Below are positions 60,106-64,000 of a DNA stretch of 64,000 nt, piece after piece. The DNA comes from Gracilibacillus oryzae. Its GTDB lineage: Bacteria; Bacillota; Bacilli; Bacillales; Amphibacillaceae. The position numbers and the translations under genes are program-made. The stretch's first letter is position 1; every line of letters starts with the position of its first letter. Where the stretch lies: positions 42,202-106,201 of the forward strand of contig NZ_ML762435.1 in NCBI RefSeq assembly GCF_009498735.1. The letters run 5' to 3'. Below the pieces are notes generated by a model. The model did not search any database. It was not told where the DNA came from and saw only the letters and a list, made by a program, of their open reading frames with translations.

Positions 60106-61941
60106 TTGCAACATTTTAAAACAAGTCAGGGGCTGAAAATTATCCATCATCAGATAGTAAAAAAAATTAACAATATTTCGCTAAGAAATAAATTATTTTT
60201 ATCATTTGTTGCTGTTGTATTTATCCCGGTTATCATTATTGGCGGCTACTTGACAAATCAATTAAGACTATTCGGACTAGAGGATGCTGAACAACAAGCT
60301 TCGATAAACATGGAACGAGTCAAGGAGCGTACAATTGAAGTACTTAAAATCCCTATATTTCTTTCAACAAACCTTTCTTTTGATAATCGATTAAAGGAAA
60401 TTGTCAATACAGAATATGAGACAGTGTTTGATGTTGTTTCAGAGTATTGGCAATATAATACTTTCCAGGATTATCTCAATACTTTCAATCATGAGATTTC
60501 TAATATCCGGCTGTTTACTAACAATCAGACTCTTCTAAACAACTGGGAGATCATTCCTGTTAATCAGACGATTGCGAATAAGGATTGGTATATTCAGGCG
60601 ATGGAAGGAAATGGTGTATCCAGTTGGCACTTTATCAATGACGAGACCAATAGTAATCAGAAATACCTTTGCCTTGTGCGGAGAATTGATTTCCCGGAAT
60701 ATAACACAAGTGGTGTGTTGGTGATTAATGTAAATCCAATAACATTACAAAAGATTCTGTCGCAAGAATCCTCTCCTACTATGCTGGTGGATGAGAAAAA
60801 TAACATTATTGCAACAAACCAGGATAACGCACTTGGAAAAAATATATCCGAGTTTATTTCATCAGAGCAAGTTATATCAGGAAAATTCGGCACCTTTGAA
60901 GATGAAGCGAATCGAATTTTTGTTGAACCTATTCCATTAGCCAATATTCCAAATACACTTCGTATTGTAACAGTAATTAGCAACAGGGAGATAAGTGCCA
61001 ATGCAAGTCAATTTGGTAAAATCGGTGTTATTGTTGTGAGTATAAGTATAGGTGTAGCACTTTTTTTTATTTATTTTCTTTCCAAATTATTATCAAATCG
61101 CCTAATCCTTCTCAGCAGACAAATTAAACAAGTGGGAAAAGGAAAATTTGATACCCCCATTCTGATAGATGGGAATGATGAAATCGGTCAATTATCTGTC
61201 CAGCTTCAACATATGGTCAATAATACACAAAAACTAATTCAAGAAGTTCATGAATCAAATACACAGCGATCATTATTAGAGAAAAAACAAAGTGAAATAA
61301 AGCTAAAAATGATGGCAAGTCAAATTAACCCGCATTTTTTGTTTAATGCATTAGAATCTATTCGCATGGAAGCAGCATATAAAGGTGAAAAAGAAATCGC
61401 AAATATAATAAAATTGTTAGGCAAACTTATGCGAAATTCCATCGATATTGGAGCAGGCAAAATTACACTTGTACAAGAATTGCAGGTCATTCAATGGTAC
61501 TTAGAAATACAAAAATTCAGATATGATGAACGGCTTCATTATTACCTGGATGTTGATCCTTCCTCAACAACAATGCATATCCCGCCACTGACGATTCAGC
61601 CATTAGTCGAAAATAGTGTGATTCATGGTCTTGAAAATCATAACAAAGGCGGGGCTGTCTGGATAAAGATAAATGTATCTTCAACAACCTTACTTGTAGA
61701 AGTTATTGATAATGGGATTGGCATGACAAAAGAAAAATTAACATTCTTACAGTCCTCTTTACGTGAAAAAGAGGACAAAACCGGGATGAGAATTGGACTG
61801 CGGAATGTTGATCAACGGCTTCGTTTAATCTATGGCGCCCAGTCAGGAATATCGATTGACAGTGAGTTAAATAAGGGAACAAAGGTATCGTTCTCGATTC
61901 CGATAAGAGGTGGCTCTCATGCAGAAAGTATTGATCGTTGA
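60106..61941 (+). CDS. YesM-type sensor histidine kinase
   Basis: A kinase of up to 611 residues: TM1 (LFLSFVAVVFIPVIIIGGYL, about 29-50), extracellular Cache-type sensor, TM2 (IGVIVVSISIGVALFFIYFL), HAMP, the His_kinase domain with MMASQINPHFLFNALESIRMEA (phospho-acceptor His), and HATPase with PLVENSVIHGLENH and DNGIGMTKEKL. This class senses extracellular saccharides with binding-protein transporters. The start is uncertain: TTG 60106 has no ribosome site, while AGGGG at 60116-60120 would favour a later, non-standard codon. It overlaps the regulator gene by 23 nt. Confidence 0.9.
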   Translation: MQHFKTSQGLKIIHHQIVKKINNISLRNKLFLSFVAVVFIPVIIIGGYLTNQLRLFGLEDAEQQASINMERVKERTIEVLKIPIFLSTNLSFDNRLKEIVNTEYETVFDVVSEYWQYNTFQDYLNTFNHEISNIRLFTNNQTLLNNWEIIPVNQTIANKDWYIQAMEGNGVSSWHFINDETNSNQKYLCLVRRIDFPEYNTSGVLVINVNPITLQKILSQESSPTMLVDEKNNIIATNQDNALGKNISEFISSEQVISGKFGTFEDEANRIFVEPIPLANIPNTLRIVTVISNREISANASQFGKIGVIVVSISIGVALFFIYFLSKLLSNRLILLSRQIKQVGKGKFDTPILIDGNDEIGQLSVQLQHMVNNTQKLIQEVHESNTQRSLLEKKQSEIKLKMMASQINPHFLFNALESIRMEAAYKGEKEIANIIKLLGKLMRNSIDIGAGKITLVQELQVIQWYLEIQKFRYDERLHYYLDVDPSSTTMHIPPLTIQPLVENSVIHGLENHNKGGAVWIKINVSSTTLLVEVIDNGIGMTKEKLTFLQSSLREKEDKTGMRIGLRNVDQRLRLIYGAQSGISIDSELNKGTKVSFSIPIRGGSHAESIDR

Positions 61942-63475
61942 TGATGAAAGAAGAACTCGTCAAGGACTAGTATCCATTATAAACTGGGAAGACTATGGCT
62001 TTACTGTGGCAGATACTGCATCAAATGGGTTTGATGCTTTGGAGAAATATTCTCACATTGCTCCAGATCTCCTTATTATTGATATGAAAATGCCCGGAAT
62101 GTCAGGAATAGAATTGATAGAGAAAATCCGTAAAAATGACCGATCCATCAATATTTTAATTTTGAGTGGTCATGCGGAATTTGAATTTGCTAAAAAGGCA
62201 CTAAAACTTAACGTAACTGGTTATATGCTGAAACCGATTGAAGAAGAAGAGTTGATCAGCTACTTAGAACAAATCCAAAATAAGAGGCAACAGCAATTAT
62301 CCGATCAAACAGACCCCCAACAACAAGTAGAAGAACATAAACAAAAACTAATGGATTATCTGAATTCAGCTCACAATAAGGAAGCAGGAACTCATACTCA
62401 TGATCATCTTGACTGGAAATCCTATCGAATCATCTTAATAAAATTTCACCAAGCATCTAAAAATGATATCAACCATATTATTAATTCTATCAATAACATT
62501 TTTTCCGAGGAAACAATGATCGCGTTCTTAATAAAGGATTATATTGGGGTATTGCTATCAGAACAAGTTAATCACTTCATTAATAATGATATACACTTTA
62601 TTGAAATGGATAAAATTATACAACCGCTCAATATTCCTTATTTTATGGCGTTATCAGAAGAAATCGATCATTACAGTGAGTTGCCGAACATTTACCTCAT
62701 GACACTCACCCTATTGCAAAATAGTTTCTTTTATAAAGAGTCCAAACTGTTAACAAAAGATAGTAAAAAAGTTATCGACGATTATCTAATCAAATTAGAT
62801 CCGCAAGAAACTTTTTCTTCTATTAAACAGAGATTATGCTACTTTGTTGAAATTACTGATATCAGGGGAATTAAAGAAACTTGCTGGAAAATCGCAAAAT
62901 TGATGGTAAACCAAAACGATACAGAGCAAAATATTAAGAACGATTTTATAAAGATTCTATCTTCGTGCATTAACCATCTTACTTTTCATTATCCGAAAGA
63001 ACAAAGCGAATTATTACAAAAGCTTACAGACATTGCAAACTTAATTCATTCACGCCATTTGGAGCAGTTAGTTGACCAGGCTGTTTCTATTTTGTCTGAG
63101 ACTATTCAGCTGCTTCCATTAGAAGAAAAAGAAGCGATCGTGAAAAAAATGATTATCCTTATAGAAAGACACTTCCCCCAAAATATCAAGCTGGACACCT
63201 TGGCAGATGTACTTAATTATCACCGCGTTTATTTAGGGAAACTCTTTAAGGAATATACTGGTGATTATTTTAACACCTACCTGGATAAAGTGAGAATTGA
63301 AAATAGCAAACAGCTAATATTGAAAGGTTACAAAATATATGAAGTCGCTGAACAAGTTGGTTATTCCAATGTTGACTATTTTTATAGCAAATTCAAAAAA
63401 TATGTTGGCATGTCACCTTCTGTCTTTAAAAAGAATTATTCTGGAGACAGGTTGGGACATAACAAAAATAGTTAA
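61919..63475 (+). CDS. YesN-type AraC-family response regulator
   Basis: A 518-residue regulator: receiver domain (VLIVDDERRTRQGLVSIINW, phospho-Asp in LLIIDMKMPGMSG, Lys in GYMLKPIEEEE), a central region of about 280 residues, and a C-terminal AraC double HTH (LDTLADVLNYHRVYLGKLFKEYTG and YEVAEQVGYSNVDYFYSKFKKYVGMSPSVFK). The start is ATG 61919, with AGAGGTG 6 nt upstream. No sugar transporter is adjacent in the window; it may lie outside or elsewhere. Confidence 0.95.
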   Translation: MQKVLIVDDERRTRQGLVSIINWEDYGFTVADTASNGFDALEKYSHIAPDLLIIDMKMPGMSGIELIEKIRKNDRSINILILSGHAEFEFAKKALKLNVTGYMLKPIEEEELISYLEQIQNKRQQQLSDQTDPQQQVEEHKQKLMDYLNSAHNKEAGTHTHDHLDWKSYRIILIKFHQASKNDINHIINSINNIFSEETMIAFLIKDYIGVLLSEQVNHFINNDIHFIEMDKIIQPLNIPYFMALSEEIDHYSELPNIYLMTLTLLQNSFFYKESKLLTKDSKKVIDDYLIKLDPQETFSSIKQRLCYFVEITDIRGIKETCWKIAKLMVNQNDTEQNIKNDFIKILSSCINHLTFHYPKEQSELLQKLTDIANLIHSRHLEQLVDQAVSILSETIQLLPLEEKEAIVKKMIILIERHFPQNIKLDTLADVLNYHRVYLGKLFKEYTGDYFNTYLDKVRIENSKQLILKGYKIYEVAEQVGYSNVDYFYSKFKKYVGMSPSVFKKNYSGDRLGHNKNS

Positions 63476-63550
63476 TCTAGAAACCGAATATCATCACTAA
63501 TTACTGTTATAGACCGGGTTAACTTACCGCTGTAGGAAATACCCCCTTTC

Positions 63551-63613
63551 AGCAAGGTAAGGAAGACATCTACTCAAGAAAATTGCGGTTGAGTAGTGTC
63601 TTCTTTACCGCTG
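63551..63613 (+). terminator. Long hairpin after the YesN-type gene
   Basis: GGTAAGGAAGACATCTACTC (from 63556) and GAGTAGTGTCTTCTTTACC (to 63609) pair along about 20 bp with a one-base bulge and one G-T pair; CAGC/GCTG extends the base. The 3' side has only short T runs, so it could be a terminator, an RNA stability element or a repeat. Confidence 0.5.
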
Positions 63614-63796
63614 GGCAAGGCGTTCTGCTAACTTGTTAAAAAATGCCGGAACAAAACATGCAAAATAAAAGATGAGCTTCCTCCCAATTACTTTATCACC
63701 TTGATAACACTTTCTTCATCTGCGTTTCTCCAATTCTCCATTAACGATGTCTTGCCATTTCCTTTTTCAATGTCGTTTTGGCTATCAGACCCTCTG

Positions 63797-63933
63797 TGAA
63801 TGCCTTCAGCACTGATTGGGGCTGGGGACAAGGCATTCAGACCACCTCTGAATGCCTTCAGCAACGTTCTTGGCTGGCGTCAAGGCATTCAGATCACCTG
63901 TGAATGCCTTCAGCAACGATTGGGGGTTAAGCC
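63797..63933. repeat. 52-bp repeat with internal inverted arms
   Basis: TGAATGCCTTCAGCA starts at 63797, 63849 and 63901, exactly 52 bp apart. In the first two units TGAATGCCTT pairs with AAGGCATTCA (63830-63839; 63882-63891), making each unit a 10-bp stem. The third unit is truncated. The period equals that of the unrelated array at 44555-45022. The remaining part of 63476-63972 has the hairpin at 63551 but no supported gene. Confidence 0.85.
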
Positions 63934-63972
63934 AGTATAATTGTGTAAAAAGAAAAGCCATTATAGCTTTCC

Positions 63973-64000
63973 TCATGATACAATGTTTTCAACCACGATA
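63973..64000 (-). CDS. Possible 3' end of a gene entering from the right edge
   Basis: On the minus strand the last codons would read IVVENIVS and stop with TGA at 63975-63973. A small hairpin with AAAGC and GCTTT arms and a T run (about 63948-63970) follows, as a terminator would. Too little is present to name the product. Confidence 0.3.

Noticed and set aside
1..64000. tRNA, rRNA, prophage or insertion sequence genes
   Set aside because: None seen: no transposase, integrase or phage structural frames and no tRNA cloverleaf noticed on either strand.

Overview
The window is chromosomal DNA of a low-GC Gram-positive bacterium of the family Bacillaceae. The evidence is the pur operon in Bacillus subtilis order, the yebG/yebE and yeaC-yeaD-yebA-guaA-pbuG neighbourhood, strong Shine-Dalgarno sites, many TTG starts, PurR boxes and guanine riboswitches. 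A NaChBac-type sodium channel, Ktr-type potassium transporter, Mn-catalase and class III ribonucleotide reductase would suit a halotolerant or alkaliphilic, facultatively anaerobic bacillus, but I cannot name a species.

Layout. 1-290: 5' part of a CatE-like VOC dioxygenase gene with a paired operator. 342-13716: purEKBCSQLFMNHD on the minus strand, behind a PurBox pair, a promoter and a guanine riboswitch. purH is broken by a frameshifting internal deletion, and a 21-bp minisatellite separates purH from purD. 13707-19218: yebG, yebE, a frameshifted HemAT-like remnant, a small heat-shock gene, then pbuG and guaA, each with its own guanine riboswitch; pbuG also has a PurBox pair. 19215-23640: MoxR/DUF58/transglutaminase operon. 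23891-27310: K+ transporter, Na+ channel, DUF2642-like protein. 27314-31883: ung, ribokinase, nucleoside hydrolase, a YodB/CatR-like redox regulator divergent from yceI, and a LacI regulator. 31964-34253: small membrane protein, DUF817, NTF2-like and NERD proteins. 34294-37418: second 21-bp minisatellite, then nrdDG behind an NrdR-box pair and an Fnr-like site. 37457-43216: two-component system and a VTC/DUF4956/Cthe_2159-type operon. 43335-45022: a leader peptide with mutually exclusive RNA stems ahead of a Mor-like regulator, a FusB-type EF-G-binding protein and a nine-unit 52-bp array with 104-bp higher-order structure. 45084-48889: MMPL exporter with its TetR regulator and two identical operator palindromes. 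48914-51650: BceAB-type ABC transporter with a BceR-like site but no local BceRS. 51847-53918: DUF3500-like pseudogene and a BlaI/M56 pair with tandem operators. 54266-64000: tag, LysE-type exporter, amino-acid permease, Mn-catalase, DUF2512, VLRF1-type factor, a YesMN-type two-component system under a cre site, and several dispersed repeats.

How it works together. Purine supply dominates the first 19 kb: PurR boxes and three guanine aptamers place synthesis (pur), uptake (pbuG) and GMP formation (guaA) under purine control, while the purH lesion would make the strain depend on pbuG and salvage unless another AICAR transformylase exists. The best candidates for undescribed biology are the YodB-like two-promoter regulon (four 17-bp half-site units in two identically spaced pairs), the leader-peptide attenuator before the Mor-like gene, the VTC/DUF4956/beta-helix lipoprotein operon beside a two-component system, and the several families of tandem and dispersed repeats.
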